Shown here in pieces: positions 42,697 through 53,064 of a DNA stretch of 60,000 bases. The translations under genes and the position numbers were made by a program. Origin of the DNA: Strigamia acuminata (taxonomy: Eukaryota > Arthropoda > Chilopoda > Geophilomorpha > Linotaeniidae); NCBI GenBank assembly GCA_949358305.1, contig OX442314.1, forward strand, positions 50,292,581 through 50,352,580, written 5' to 3'. Numbering within the stretch: position 1 is the first letter of the stretch; each line of letters opens with the position of its first letter. The notes under the pieces are model-generated. The model searched no databases. It saw only the letters and a list, made by a program, of their open reading frames with translations, and had not been told where the DNA came from.

Positions 42697-43881
42697 CTAA
42701 ACGTTGGCTTCTACAGGAACTCCAGTTTCCACAGTCCCCCCCTCCCGGGGACGTTCCAACTCGTTTTCGATCTCTAGGGGACATAGTCGTTGAATCGGTC
42801 GACGAAGTCTTGTTCGGTTTGGAAGCTGTAATTCACAAGATCTAATTAATCCGTCACGACCGACTTTTACATCGGTTATTCTTCCTATTTTCCAAGTAAG
42901 TCTTGGCTGATTTTGATCTTCAATCAGAGCCAAGTCGCCCACTCGAAACTTTGCGTCGCTCGAATTTCCCCTTTGTTGTCGCAGCTCGACGAGGTACTCA
43001 TGCGTCCACCTCTTCCAGAAGTGGGCAATAATCGTCTGGCGTTGTTTCCAAATTCGTAAAATCTGGGCCTGTGTCTCCGGTCGATCTACAGTGCTAGGGA
43101 CGTTAGGTAAACTTATTATACGCTTTCCCACAAGAAAATGTGCGGGTGTGAGTGGATCCGGTTCCGCTGGACTATCGTAGACATATGTCAACGGCCGTGA
43201 GTTTATCACAGCCTCCACTTCGACCAACACAGTCGAGAGTCCTTCGTAGCTCAGGGACGTGCGACCGATTGTTTTCTTTAAAGCGATCTTCACCGACCGC
43301 ACCATGCGCTCCCAAAAACCGCCCCACCACGGCGCGGTCTCGACGATGAACTTCCACGTAATTTTTCGCACGTCTAGAAATTGTCGAAATCGACCCACCA
43401 ACACTTCGTTTAAAAACACATTCAATTCGCGATCGGCTCTTTTGAAAGTTTTGGCGTTGTCTGAGTAAATGGTCGTCGGGATCCCTCTCCTGCCCACAAA
43501 TCGTTTAAACGTGTCCACAAATCGATCCGTTGATAAATTTGAAAGTATCTCCAAGTGTACGGCTCTCGTGACCGCGCACGTAAATAATGCGATATAAAGT
43601 TTTTCACCTTGATTGGAGTACAGCGGTCCCGCGAAATCCACGCCACTTGTTTCGAATGGCGCACTTGGTGTTACGCGGTCGAGTGGCATCAGTCCCCATC
43701 GTTCTTTCGCCAATCGTCCCTGCATTTTTCGGCATAGCACGCATTTGCTCAGTACCGCCTTGATTGTTTTCCTGGCTCGTGGGATCCAAAATCGTTCGCG
43801 AAAACTGCTGAGCGTGTCTGCCAGTCCTCCATGCATTGTTTGTTCGTGCTCTTCTGTAATAATCAAATTCGTTACATAATT
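42697..43881 (-). pseudogene. pol: BEL/Pao pol, 3' part: integrase
   Basis: The C-terminal part of a BEL/Pao polyprotein, cut off upstream by element IV at 43882. It has an HHCC module (EEHEQTMHGG...CVLCRKMQG), a catalytic core with GVDFAG, YSDNAKTF and PWWGGFWERMV (D, D, E), then the BEL-typical C-terminal domain with PLTPAHFLVG and FRVGDLALIEDQN. It ends at TAG 42697-42699. The frame is intact. The region 43882-43902 that extends it into the LTR is artefactual. Its N-terminal half lies at 58382-60000, and the two halves are in the same frame across the 4-bp target duplication. Confidence 0.92.
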
Positions 43882-44554
43882 TGTCACGGGCAGGTTACCC
43901 ACCCTTCTTTTTTGTTTATTTCTAACTTAGACTAACCCAATCTTAAGTTTTCTTATTTTTTCCCAATCTTTCTTTTCATCTAACATCGATGAATCATCTC
44001 TAAATATATGCGCAGCTTCATTGCGCGCATCTTATTATTTCCAACAATTAACCTTATTTTCTACCTTTCACCCCCCTCACCCACTTCAATCGACCTGGTC
44101 ACATGACTCATGTTTACCTGGTCGTTACTTTTATCCATAATCCACACTTCTCATACCTCTTTCAACGAGTTAACACCTCTTAGATTGAATTGAGTTTGTC
44201 AATCTTTATTTTGCGCTTTAACACGCGCCCCTTCTAATTTAACACTTAATAGCGCCTCTTTTTGCCCACCTTTTATCCCTTCGCATGCCTGTGACATCCT
44301 ACGCCCACCCGCATACGAATATCACTGCGCATACTCATTCTTTTTAAACGTAAAGACCCACAACGTGAGACTGAGCCCGTCGAATATAAATAATGTGTGT
44401 TACAGCGAGTTAGGTTTATTCACCGTCCGATATCCGCATATGACGATGGCACAAACAGAGTAAATCTACGAACTTTGCCCGCTGATTTGCGCTAACATCA
44501 CTTTGCGCGTAAATTCAGATCAAATCAATTAAACATCTAAGTTGATTCGTAACA
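43882..44554 (+). repeat. Element IV 5' LTR
   Basis: TGTCACGGGCAGG...GATTCGTAACA, 673 bp. TATAAA at 44385-44390 probably positions transcription start near 44410-44420. GCGC-containing motifs are frequent (GCGCAGC, TTGCGCGCATC, TGCGCATAC, TTTGCGCG). Confidence 0.95.
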
Positions 44555-44558
44555 AACA

Positions 44559-44576
44559 TGGCGAGCCTGACAGGAT
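44559..44576 (+). other. Element IV primer-binding site
   Basis: TGGCGAGCCTGACAGGAT begins 4 nt after the LTR end. Primer tRNA not identified. A splice-donor-like AAAAG/GTTAGT follows at 44611-44612, upstream of the gag ATG. Confidence 0.6.
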
Positions 44577-44658
44577 TCGCTCTCACCTATAAGGCTTAAA
44601 CGCGCGAAAAGGTTAGTTTTTTGAGTTATTTATTTAATCATTTCACATTTTCTTCATC

Positions 44659-46629
44659 ATGTCGAGACAGTTGGGAGGTGACGGAATTCGTCCCGTCACA
44701 CGCGATCCATTTGATTTCAGTGAGCTAGAAATGGAGCAGGAATGGCAACAGTCCGAACGGAGGAGTGGTGTTCGCCGGGAAGAAGAAAGGGAATTTCGAG
44801 AGTGGCAGCAACACGACCAATTACGAAGAAGTCGTATCGAACAACAGGAAACGCTTGTGAGTATTGCGCAACAACAGCCAGCCCCATCAAATCATATCAT
44901 GACAATGGCTGTTGCAAATTCACGAGCGCAACCTCAAGTAAATTTTGCCACGTCAACACCCGCTGACTTTTTGGCGGCGCCATCTTTTTTCGATTCGACT
45001 CAGCCTAGAGCATTAGTAGACCCCGTCACATTAAATACGGAAGGTTTGCTGATGTCCGACTTGCGCAACCAATACTATGCTCAAACACGAGGTCTAGTAA
45101 ATGAGATTCGCGAAATATTCCAACAAGGCCCTCGCTCTCTACGAACAGGGACCGCACGGTCTCTGGACGGTGGATCCTCGCATGGCTCCATAAGAGTTAA
45201 AGGCACCTCGGCACCATATGATTTAGGACTTCCCACAGCACGTCAGCACCAAGTTCGGGAAGTTGAACATCGAGGCCAGCAGACGAGAACGTCCGCGCAG
45301 GCTGCGCAAATTGTTTACACAACAACCACGCCGCCAATGCCGGCGATGGCAACGATCTACACCCAGGCTCCATCACAGGAATCTGCTCATTTGGATCATT
45401 CAACACGAGCAAATCGAGATTTAATGAGCTCGATGCTATACTCCAAGATGGGATATCCTCGGGACAGATCCGACACCAAGGCAAAGTTGTCACTGCCGTC
45501 AGTAAGAGCGCAACACGCAAGTAAAGATAAAAATTGTTTCAAGCCTGGAAAACCACCTTTGTTTGATCCAGATAAAGCTGATCTTGATTACATTAATCTT
45601 TTTCTTGCGCATTTGTACGCGCACATGTATTCTATGCAGGCCCCAGTGGATGAATATTTAAAAGTATTTGTCATTCAAGCAACGCGTGGAAGAGCGCAGC
45701 GATGGTGGCTATCGCTAAAACCAAAACCAAAAACATGGGAGGACTTTGAGATATTATTTCGACGAGCTTTCGCCATGAATTCGGCAGCGGCCAATGTGAA
45801 GCTATCCAAGCGAAAGCAACGAAATGGAGAATCTACGATGTCATTTTTAAGTGAGATTGTATATTATCTTCAAGTTGCAGGATATACCGACCCAGAGCTC
45901 CAATGGGAGAAAGCTCAGAACATGATGCAAACCGAGGTTGTTCATCTCTTACGCGCATGGAACGTAAACTCGCTGGACGAGGCGATCCAAAGAGGTAATG
46001 ACATCGACAATCGTCTACAGCTGGACACCATTCGAGCAGACGAATACAAAGATCTGGGTATGGCTGATCAACGAATGCCCTCTCTGCGTGATGCGCAACG
46101 CCCCACAGTGCTCAAGGCTGCGGAGAAGTCCAAAGGAGACGATGATGTTAAATCTCTCGTGTCCCAGGACGTCAAACGTTTTGCGAAGTATCGAAAACAA
46201 TTCTTAATCGAGTTAGCTGCAGTGCAGGCGAGACCAGAACAATCTCCATCTGCGCAGGAACCCGATACGAGTAGTAGTAGCAGTGACACGGATGCTGAAC
46301 CTGAAGTTAAGAAGAGCACCGTCGCCGAGGCGGCTCAGAAGGCAACAATTAAAATAAATTTAGCTACTCTGACGCCTCCAGCGGACGTCCCAAAGGACCA
46401 TGTGTGCTCTACATCAATTGTTACGTTTCCACCAGCGCCAAAACCACCATTAACTGTCAAATGTCCTGAGAAAGGTACAGCCTGGAGGAAAACACCGAAG
46501 GATTGGTGGTATTTGGTAGATACAGCAACTTGGCATCCGTTGTGCCCCATATGTTACCAGCCATTTAGGAGACCGGAAAACTCCGAAGGCCTGAAGTTCG
46601 GGAAGCCGGTGGAACCAGGCCGCAAATGA
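44659..46629 (+). CDS. gag: Element IV gag
   Basis: 656 codons from ATG 44659 to TGA 46627-46629. The N-terminus is acidic and Arg/Gln-rich, followed by a disordered Gln/Ser/Pro region. A capsid-like domain spans about residues 290-455 (PPLFDPDKADLDYINLFLAH, RAQRWWLSLKPKPKTWEDFE), as in Retrotrans_gag proteins. There is no CCHC knuckle. The C-terminus has instead one C...H..C..C cluster, KCPEKGTAW ... WHPLCPICYQPF, which might bind zinc. It overlaps pol by four nt (ATGA, 46626-46629). Confidence 0.92.
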   Translation: MSRQLGGDGIRPVTRDPFDFSELEMEQEWQQSERRSGVRREEEREFREWQQHDQLRRSRIEQQETLVSIAQQQPAPSNHIMTMAVANSRAQPQVNFATSTPADFLAAPSFFDSTQPRALVDPVTLNTEGLLMSDLRNQYYAQTRGLVNEIREIFQQGPRSLRTGTARSLDGGSSHGSIRVKGTSAPYDLGLPTARQHQVREVEHRGQQTRTSAQAAQIVYTTTTPPMPAMATIYTQAPSQESAHLDHSTRANRDLMSSMLYSKMGYPRDRSDTKAKLSLPSVRAQHASKDKNCFKPGKPPLFDPDKADLDYINLFLAHLYAHMYSMQAPVDEYLKVFVIQATRGRAQRWWLSLKPKPKTWEDFEILFRRAFAMNSAAANVKLSKRKQRNGESTMSFLSEIVYYLQVAGYTDPELQWEKAQNMMQTEVVHLLRAWNVNSLDEAIQRGNDIDNRLQLDTIRADEYKDLGMADQRMPSLRDAQRPTVLKAAEKSKGDDDVKSLVSQDVKRFAKYRKQFLIELAAVQARPEQSPSAQEPDTSSSSSDTDAEPEVKKSTVAEAAQKATIKINLATLTPPADVPKDHVCSTSIVTFPPAPKPPLTVKCPEKGTAWRKTPKDWWYLVDTATWHPLCPICYQPFRRPENSEGLKFGKPVEPGRK

Positions 46630-49600
46630 GTCGACCGGCCCTTCGCGCAAAACGTCTGAAATCCAAACGACGCGCTTCACCTTTAATTAACTTGAAAGAG
46701 GACGATCCTTCACAGGTTAATTCAACAACATCTCCTACTGTTATTACTCTTTCAGAGTATAAACCTGTAAGTAGTGTTATTTCATCATCATCTTCCATCA
46801 TCACCTCAGCTACGGGGGCGTCAGATCTGCAGACTGCCGTTCCTGAAGCTGTAAAGGATGAATTGCCGAAATTAACAGATTTGCAACCTGTAATTTCGAA
46901 GAAAAACCCGAAAGTGACAATAGTGAGTAAAATTACTAAAACTTTACCAATAATTAAGTCTACTTCCAGTGCAACAACGACTGAAGCTCCAAAGGAAGTG
47001 ATCTCTCCTATGAAGGTATCTTTCGTAATGTTAACGCCAGAGGAACTTAAAGAAACTCAAGAACCCATTATTGAGATAACGCGTGGGGATCGTTTGTGCA
47101 AGAAAGCACCTTGCGTAAAGATTTCCTGGGCTAATGTAGCTTGTACTGCGCTTCTGGACTCAGGCGCACAAACGTGTGTAATGAGTGAGGACGTGTTCCA
47201 ACAACTACACGAAAAAATGGGTTTGGACTTCGTGAATCTCCATGAGCGGGTGCAGGTCGCGTCTGGTGACATAGTGGATTCCACCAAATCGATGCAACTC
47301 GCTTTGCGCGCCCCAATAGGCATAATAAAATTCATTTGCATGGTTTTATCCGATGCCAAAATGGATATGCTCCTTGGACGTGATTTCTGCACAGCGGCCG
47401 GAATCGACATCGACCATGCGAGACAGCAGTGGAGCGTGGTGGGCTCAAATGAGATTCGCAAATTCATAACTTATGAGGAAGCAAAAAAGTCAGAATCAAT
47501 TCTAGTTTTGCCATTTGCGCCAGAGGAAACGCAGGATCCATCCGACCCACCGGCGGCCATTAGTGAGATCGTTCCGACGAAAATACTGAGGAAACCGGAT
47601 CCGGTGAGTGAAATTAACTGCCTCCTCCTGGCGCATAGACCTTTACAACAAGAAATATTTGAGTATCCACATGACGATGCCCAGTATCGAGTTAAACAAG
47701 TTCGACATCGTGCGCAACGCAAATGGTCGAATATTTGGTCCCCAAAGAGGAAAGAAACTTCTAAAATTTCCTCCAATTTAAAAAAGACAATTTCACGTAA
47801 ATTAACTTTGAGTCAGTTTCGACGATTACGACGTTTACGACGAAAAATCAATGTTATTCGTCCAATTGCCAAACAACTCGTTGCGCAACGTGCTAAAGAC
47901 ATCAATGCCAAGAAGGAGTCGAAAATCAACATCTTTTCGATTGCGCAACCTGACAATGGTGGGAATAACTCCAAAATGAACATTAATGACATTAATTTTT
48001 TGCAGTACCAACCTAGTGGAGATCCGACCGATTTAGATTGGATTTACCACCAGTTGTGGAACCAATTAACAGTGCCACAGATAAAACTATTAATTAAAAC
48101 ATTGCAGCCCGTTTCGCAAATCTTTCGCGAAGAAATTGGTTTATGTAATAACACCGAGTACGAGGTGAACCTGAAACCGGATTTTCGTCCAATTCATGTC
48201 CCTGTGCGCCCGGTAAACCCTGCGAAAAAGGCGATAATTGATAAATATATCGACCAAAAGCTGCAGCAAGGTATTATTCGGCGATCCCAAAGTGATTGCG
48301 CCGTCGCTCCAGTCGTCGTACCCAAGAAGACAGGCGAATGGAGAACTGCTATGGATTTTCGCCCCATTAATGCGCAAACAATTCCGGACGTTTACCCACT
48401 TCCGGACATTGATAACATCTTCGCATATTTGGGAGGTGCGCATTGGTTTTCGATAATCGACGGACGCGAAGCTTTCCATCAGATCGGCGTGCGCAAAGGT
48501 GACGAACGGTATTTGGCTTTCATAACACATCGAGGTTTATTCGAATATGTGCGCATGCCTTTCGGACCTATCAACGGACCCGCTACCCTCCAACGAGCGA
48601 TGAATAAGACTCTTGCGAAATATCTTTACAAATTTGTATTTGTGTATATTGATGACGTGATTATTTTTAGCCGAACTTTCGAGGAACACGTGCAACATTT
48701 GCGCCTCGTTTTAGAGGAATTGTTCAACGCTGGATTCACCATGAACGCCAACAAAACTGAGCTTTGTCAAAAAAGACTCGAGGTTTTGGGACACATCGTG
48801 GAATCTGGCCAGATTACACCAAATCCAAAGAAAGTGGTGGCTATTCAAAATTATCCCGCGCCAACCAGTTTGCGCGAATTACAACGATTTAAAGGCATGG
48901 TAGGTTATTACCAATCATTCATTGCAAATTTTTCCAAAATTAGCGAAGTTTTCCGACCATTGCTTAAAAAAGACGCAATTTGGATTTGGACGGATGCGCA
49001 GCAATTAGCGTTCGAATATCTGAAAGACCAGATTGCGATACCAACACTGAAAAGACGTTTTCCCAGTTGGAAAAAACCATTTATACTGCAGACCGATGCT
49101 AGTTACTCTGGATTAGGTGCTGCTTTAATGCAACTTAATGATGAAGGTGTGAGAATTCCAATCGCATTTGCCTCTCGCGCATTAAACAGCGCTGAAAAGA
49201 ACTATAAAGTAACCGAAATCGAATGTTTGGCCGCGGTTTGGGGTGTCAAACGCTTTCGCGCATACCTCGAGATGATGCCATTTTACCTCGAAAGCGACCA
49301 TCAATCTCTTAAGTGGTTATTTCAGCAAAGGGAACCAACTGGACGTTTAGCCCGTTGGGTATTATCGTTAAGTGATTATAAATTCACGTTTTTGCACTGC
49401 TCAGGATGCAAAAATAAGGTAGCGGATGCACTGAGTCGAGCTCCTGTCGACCCACCTGAAGTCGACGATGAGGATGATAGCCCGGAGGTCGACGAGGCGT
49501 GCTACCTTGCCTATTTTGATGATTGCAACGAGTGGCCGGCACTTAATATCATCAAGGAATTGCCAAAAGACATTAATTTGCAGTTTCGAAAGTTGTTTAA

Positions 49601-52271
49601 ATCTAAGTTTAAAAAAGTGCCTCTCATTGCAGCATCTTCACCGACTAAGAAGAAAAATAAGAGAAAATCTCTTATTCCTCGACCAACTGGTAAAAGTAAA
49701 GTGACTGGAAATGCGCCGACTTCAGGTGCGCAAATCCCATCTTCTACTGGCGTAGCCACTACTCCAACGAGGGCACAGCCGGTTACAATCCCTCCAGTTG
49801 CACCAACGCCACTTGTGCAACCAACTGCAACACCAAATGCATCAGTTCCAGTTGCGCAACCTACTTCACAAGTAAAAACTCCTAATTCATCACCAGTTCG
49901 TGTTTCAGTGCCTTTACGAACTCGCCGACAGCGCTCTTTAATCCCAATTCTGATAAAGAAACAAGGAAGACCACGTAAAATTAATATTGTACCAATTTTA
50001 TCTCCTCGTGCTAAACGAGCAATAGCCACACGAACTCGGGCTAGATTAAAGGATCCATCTTTAATTCCTAAAACACCACCATGGCTACCACCCAGGTATG
50101 CGGGAACTATTAAACAGTGGACATTTCCAAAGTTATTGAAATCACAGCAAGTAGGAAGGTTGAAGGCAGTGCGACGTAAATCCGCTATTCCTTCCCATGT
50201 GGTGAAACCCAAACCTAAATCAGTTTTAATTCCACCACCTTTGCCTATTCCTACCCCTCCTGCAACTCCAATATCCATTCCTATTCCTAGTTCCGTTCCA
50301 CCTTCAGCAATTATTCCAACTAAGATTCCTGCGCCGGTAAATCCATCTAGTTTTAGACAAAAGACTACTTCGGCGCCGTCACAATTGCCGACACCTGGAA
50401 CTTTGGTGGATAAAATACGACGTAATTTCCGTCGCATAACTGGAGTTCCTGCACCAATAATTCAATCCGATAGCCATCGAAGGCCCATTCCAAGACCTTC
50501 TCCTGAAATTCCAGATTTACCAACCCCTTCCCCGACTCCTTCAATTCCTATCACTGATTTTCCTGTTATTTCTCCGCGTCAACATTCTGAACCAGTGACG
50601 TATGACGATGCGGCGGGACCATCAGGACAGCAGAGGCCAGAGGGATATACTTCGGACCCGGATTCTGACTCTACATCATCTGAGGACAGTTTTGGACCCA
50701 TTCGTGACATGTCGCCACCAACAAGGAATTATTATGCGCCTCCAACATCAGCGCGAAGAACTCCGTCGAGATTGCGTCCGCGACGGGAAAGGACAGTAAT
50801 TGAAGATTCGAGGACTGAAGCAGAGAAGCAAGCCGAATTGGAGCACGATCCACCAATTGAACATCCTCCGTTCGAGCTGTTGCCTACTGCTGCTGAAATC
50901 ATTGCTGCGCAAAGACAGGATCCCTGGTCGCGTGAGTTGATATTTTATTTAACTGCCCAAATGTTACCACTTGATCCAGATGAGGCTGCCAAAATTGTGG
51001 CTGACGCGCAAGATTTCGGCATGTATAAAGAGATGTTATGTCGCTTCCCTCCTGTCCACATTAATGAAATTAGAAAGAGGCGCCAAATATATCTCCCATT
51101 TGAGCTTAGAGAAAGATATTTCCGCGCAATGCACTATCCTCCCGTGGTTGGGCATATGGGGCAAGAACGAACACTCCATCGCATTAAATCGCGCGTATTT
51201 TGGCCAAAAATGCGCGAGGACATTCGAACATGGAGACAGGTTTGCGAAGCGTGTCAAAGAGCTAAACCCCTTAACAGGCTCCCATATGGAAAAATGATAA
51301 TGTCCAGATCGCGCCATCTTTTCTCTGCTATCTACATCGACTATTACGGCAAGAAACCTCGATCCACAGAGGGACATTGCTATGCCTTTGTGATGGTCGA
51401 CTCTGCTAGCCGATGGTTAGACGTACGTCTAACCGAAAACTCAAATATAGCCACTACGGTGAAACAAATTCAGAAATTCTGCAAAAGATGGGGTTTTCCC
51501 AAGATAATTATCAGCGATAATGCGCCTGCTTTTCGCTCACCAGAGTTTCGTAGCCAAATTCAGCAACTTGGCGCAATAAATAGATATACCGCCGCATATC
51601 ACCCGCAAGGTAATATTGCGGAAAGGCTTAACCAATCATTAAAGAACTGTATATTAGCATATATTGATGATGACCATACTAGATGGGACGTCAACATTGG
51701 CTATTTCGTGCTCGCGATTAATTCAGCTTATCAAATTTCTTTAAAGTATTCACCCTTTAAAATGGTAACAGGCCAGGAAGCTCGATTTCCGGGCGACCTG
51801 GATAGCGACACGGATGACGGAGAACCATTGCCGCCCGTGGAAGCTGAGAATTTGCACGAACATATGCGTAAAATGCGAGAAAGCGCGATTAACAACTTGC
51901 GCGAGTCCCAAATTCGACACAAAAAATGGTTCGATTTAAAACGGCGCCCCCATGACTTCCGTCCTGGCGACTGGGTAACTTTGCGCAATCGGCAACCTTC
52001 ATCTGCCGATAAACAATTCGCAGCAGGTTTACGCCAGCGTACTGAAGGTGTATATATAATACATAGATTGGTGGGCCCCAATACAGTAATCCTAATGGAT
52101 GAAAACGGCCAAAAAACCCAGCCCTATAATGTCGTAGAGTTGCGACATTGGTTTTTTGCCGAGGCCAATTTTTTAACTCTAAAAGACGTCGAAATTATCG
52201 ATAAACATGTTGAAATTTTTGCTGTCAACACTTTAGTTATTTTTTCTGCCTATTTTCTTTCATTTAAGTAA
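46626..52271 (+). CDS. pol: Element IV pol with long linker between RNase H and integrase
   Basis: 1881 codons, intact, ATG 46626 within the gag stop ATGA. Domains: a 150-residue Ser/Thr/Lys-rich lead; protease LLDSGAQTCVMS (about residue 177); RT with AMDFRPINAQ (about 575) and YIDD (about 675); RNase H LQTDASYSGLGAAL (about 820) and ADALSRAP (about 937). A linker of about 470 residues follows, rich in Pro, Ser, Thr and Lys/Arg with basic patches (KKKNKRKSLIPRP, RTRRQRSLIP). After it come the integrase HHCC (HYPPVVGHM...CEACQRA, about 1500-1545) and D, D, E (IDYYGKK, SDNAPAF, NIAERLN). No chromodomain was seen. Most Gypsy pols are 1000-1300 residues; the linker accounts for the excess. Confidence 0.93.
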   Translation: MSRPALRAKRLKSKRRASPLINLKEDDPSQVNSTTSPTVITLSEYKPVSSVISSSSSIITSATGASDLQTAVPEAVKDELPKLTDLQPVISKKNPKVTIVSKITKTLPIIKSTSSATTTEAPKEVISPMKVSFVMLTPEELKETQEPIIEITRGDRLCKKAPCVKISWANVACTALLDSGAQTCVMSEDVFQQLHEKMGLDFVNLHERVQVASGDIVDSTKSMQLALRAPIGIIKFICMVLSDAKMDMLLGRDFCTAAGIDIDHARQQWSVVGSNEIRKFITYEEAKKSESILVLPFAPEETQDPSDPPAAISEIVPTKILRKPDPVSEINCLLLAHRPLQQEIFEYPHDDAQYRVKQVRHRAQRKWSNIWSPKRKETSKISSNLKKTISRKLTLSQFRRLRRLRRKINVIRPIAKQLVAQRAKDINAKKESKINIFSIAQPDNGGNNSKMNINDINFLQYQPSGDPTDLDWIYHQLWNQLTVPQIKLLIKTLQPVSQIFREEIGLCNNTEYEVNLKPDFRPIHVPVRPVNPAKKAIIDKYIDQKLQQGIIRRSQSDCAVAPVVVPKKTGEWRTAMDFRPINAQTIPDVYPLPDIDNIFAYLGGAHWFSIIDGREAFHQIGVRKGDERYLAFITHRGLFEYVRMPFGPINGPATLQRAMNKTLAKYLYKFVFVYIDDVIIFSRTFEEHVQHLRLVLEELFNAGFTMNANKTELCQKRLEVLGHIVESGQITPNPKKVVAIQNYPAPTSLRELQRFKGMVGYYQSFIANFSKISEVFRPLLKKDAIWIWTDAQQLAFEYLKDQIAIPTLKRRFPSWKKPFILQTDASYSGLGAALMQLNDEGVRIPIAFASRALNSAEKNYKVTEIECLAAVWGVKRFRAYLEMMPFYLESDHQSLKWLFQQREPTGRLARWVLSLSDYKFTFLHCSGCKNKVADALSRAPVDPPEVDDEDDSPEVDEACYLAYFDDCNEWPALNIIKELPKDINLQFRKLFKSKFKKVPLIAASSPTKKKNKRKSLIPRPTGKSKVTGNAPTSGAQIPSSTGVATTPTRAQPVTIPPVAPTPLVQPTATPNASVPVAQPTSQVKTPNSSPVRVSVPLRTRRQRSLIPILIKKQGRPRKINIVPILSPRAKRAIATRTRARLKDPSLIPKTPPWLPPRYAGTIKQWTFPKLLKSQQVGRLKAVRRKSAIPSHVVKPKPKSVLIPPPLPIPTPPATPISIPIPSSVPPSAIIPTKIPAPVNPSSFRQKTTSAPSQLPTPGTLVDKIRRNFRRITGVPAPIIQSDSHRRPIPRPSPEIPDLPTPSPTPSIPITDFPVISPRQHSEPVTYDDAAGPSGQQRPEGYTSDPDSDSTSSEDSFGPIRDMSPPTRNYYAPPTSARRTPSRLRPRRERTVIEDSRTEAEKQAELEHDPPIEHPPFELLPTAAEIIAAQRQDPWSRELIFYLTAQMLPLDPDEAAKIVADAQDFGMYKEMLCRFPPVHINEIRKRRQIYLPFELRERYFRAMHYPPVVGHMGQERTLHRIKSRVFWPKMREDIRTWRQVCEACQRAKPLNRLPYGKMIMSRSRHLFSAIYIDYYGKKPRSTEGHCYAFVMVDSASRWLDVRLTENSNIATTVKQIQKFCKRWGFPKIIISDNAPAFRSPEFRSQIQQLGAINRYTAAYHPQGNIAERLNQSLKNCILAYIDDDHTRWDVNIGYFVLAINSAYQISLKYSPFKMVTGQEARFPGDLDSDTDDGEPLPPVEAENLHEHMRKMRESAINNLRESQIRHKKWFDLKRRPHDFRPGDWVTLRNRQPSSADKQFAAGLRQRTEGVYIIHRLVGPNTVILMDENGQKTQPYNVVELRHWFFAEANFLTLKDVEIIDKHVEIFAVNTLVIFSAYFLSFK
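49440..50865 (+). other. Proline-rich basic linker region within element IV pol
   Basis: About 470 codons between the RNase H end (ALSRAPVDPPEVDD) and the IN N-terminus. Dominated by P, S, T, I and V with blocks such as IPPPLPIPTPPATPISIPIP and several Lys/Arg clusters that could act as nuclear localisation signals. It ends in an acidic/Ser stretch (SDPDSDSTSSEDS). No known domain recognised. Confidence 0.8.
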
Positions 52272-53064
52272 TTTTCTTTTATTTTCTAAGCTAAATAAAA
52301 AAAAAGGGAAAGCACAAACAAAAAAAAAAAAAACCAAGTGTAATCCGGTGTAAATCTATCTTTACTACCTATTTTGTTTAAAAACTATTTTTCCTTTCAT
52401 TCTAAATTTATTCATCCTAATTTTTATGTTTTATGTTATTTTATATTTTCTTCATATTTTATATTTAATGTTTTGTGTTATGTGTTTTATGTTTATACTC
52501 GGTCACTCGAAAATAACTAAGTCCATTTCAATTAGGGACTATGTCCGTCACCAGAGTGCGCGATGTCAATTAATCTCTAACAATAGCACGTGGCTATTTT
52601 CACAATTCATTTAAATTATTCAATTAATATAATTTATGCGCACTTTATTTAAATTGATGTTCTGTGTTCTGAATTGTGACTTGTTTATCTCACCATCCTT
52701 ATTTAATCACTTTAAAACAAGAGTTTTGAGCGAAGACAACCTTCGTTAACTTCCGAATTCCAACACTGAATGTCGCCCTTCAATTGCAATTAGTTAGTGT
52801 TTAACCTCGAACCCGACTTTATTACATGTGCGAGTTTTCAATCGTTCATCGAAGCTTCTCGAAGCAAAGTTTTACGACTCGTTACATTCCTAGGAGTATT
52901 CTTTAGTCCTCGTTGTTTGTTTCGTTCTGTGCGCGTTCGTGTTGTTGCGCTTGATAATTGTGAGTATCGTTTGTCAAACGTATTAGTTGTTCTGTGTATT
53001 TATATAAGCATTACCTCCACCAAACTTAGGCGCATTATATTATTCAATACATATCGAAACCAAC
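52272..53064 (+). promoter_or_regulatory. Pol-ORF3 spacer with poly(A) signal and TATA-like box
   Basis: AATAAA at 52294-52299 lies 23 nt after the pol stop and is followed by A-rich runs. TATATAA at 53001-53007 lies 58 nt before the ORF3 ATG. An acceptor-like TATTCTTTAG ends at about 52904. Either an internal promoter or splicing from the 44612 donor could supply ORF3 mRNA. No gene lies in the stretch. Confidence 0.4.

Noticed and set aside
49511-50437. 308-codon minus frame with Gly/Val repeats
   Set aside because: It mirrors the proline-rich linker of element IV pol; low-complexity coding DNA often leaves the opposite strand open.
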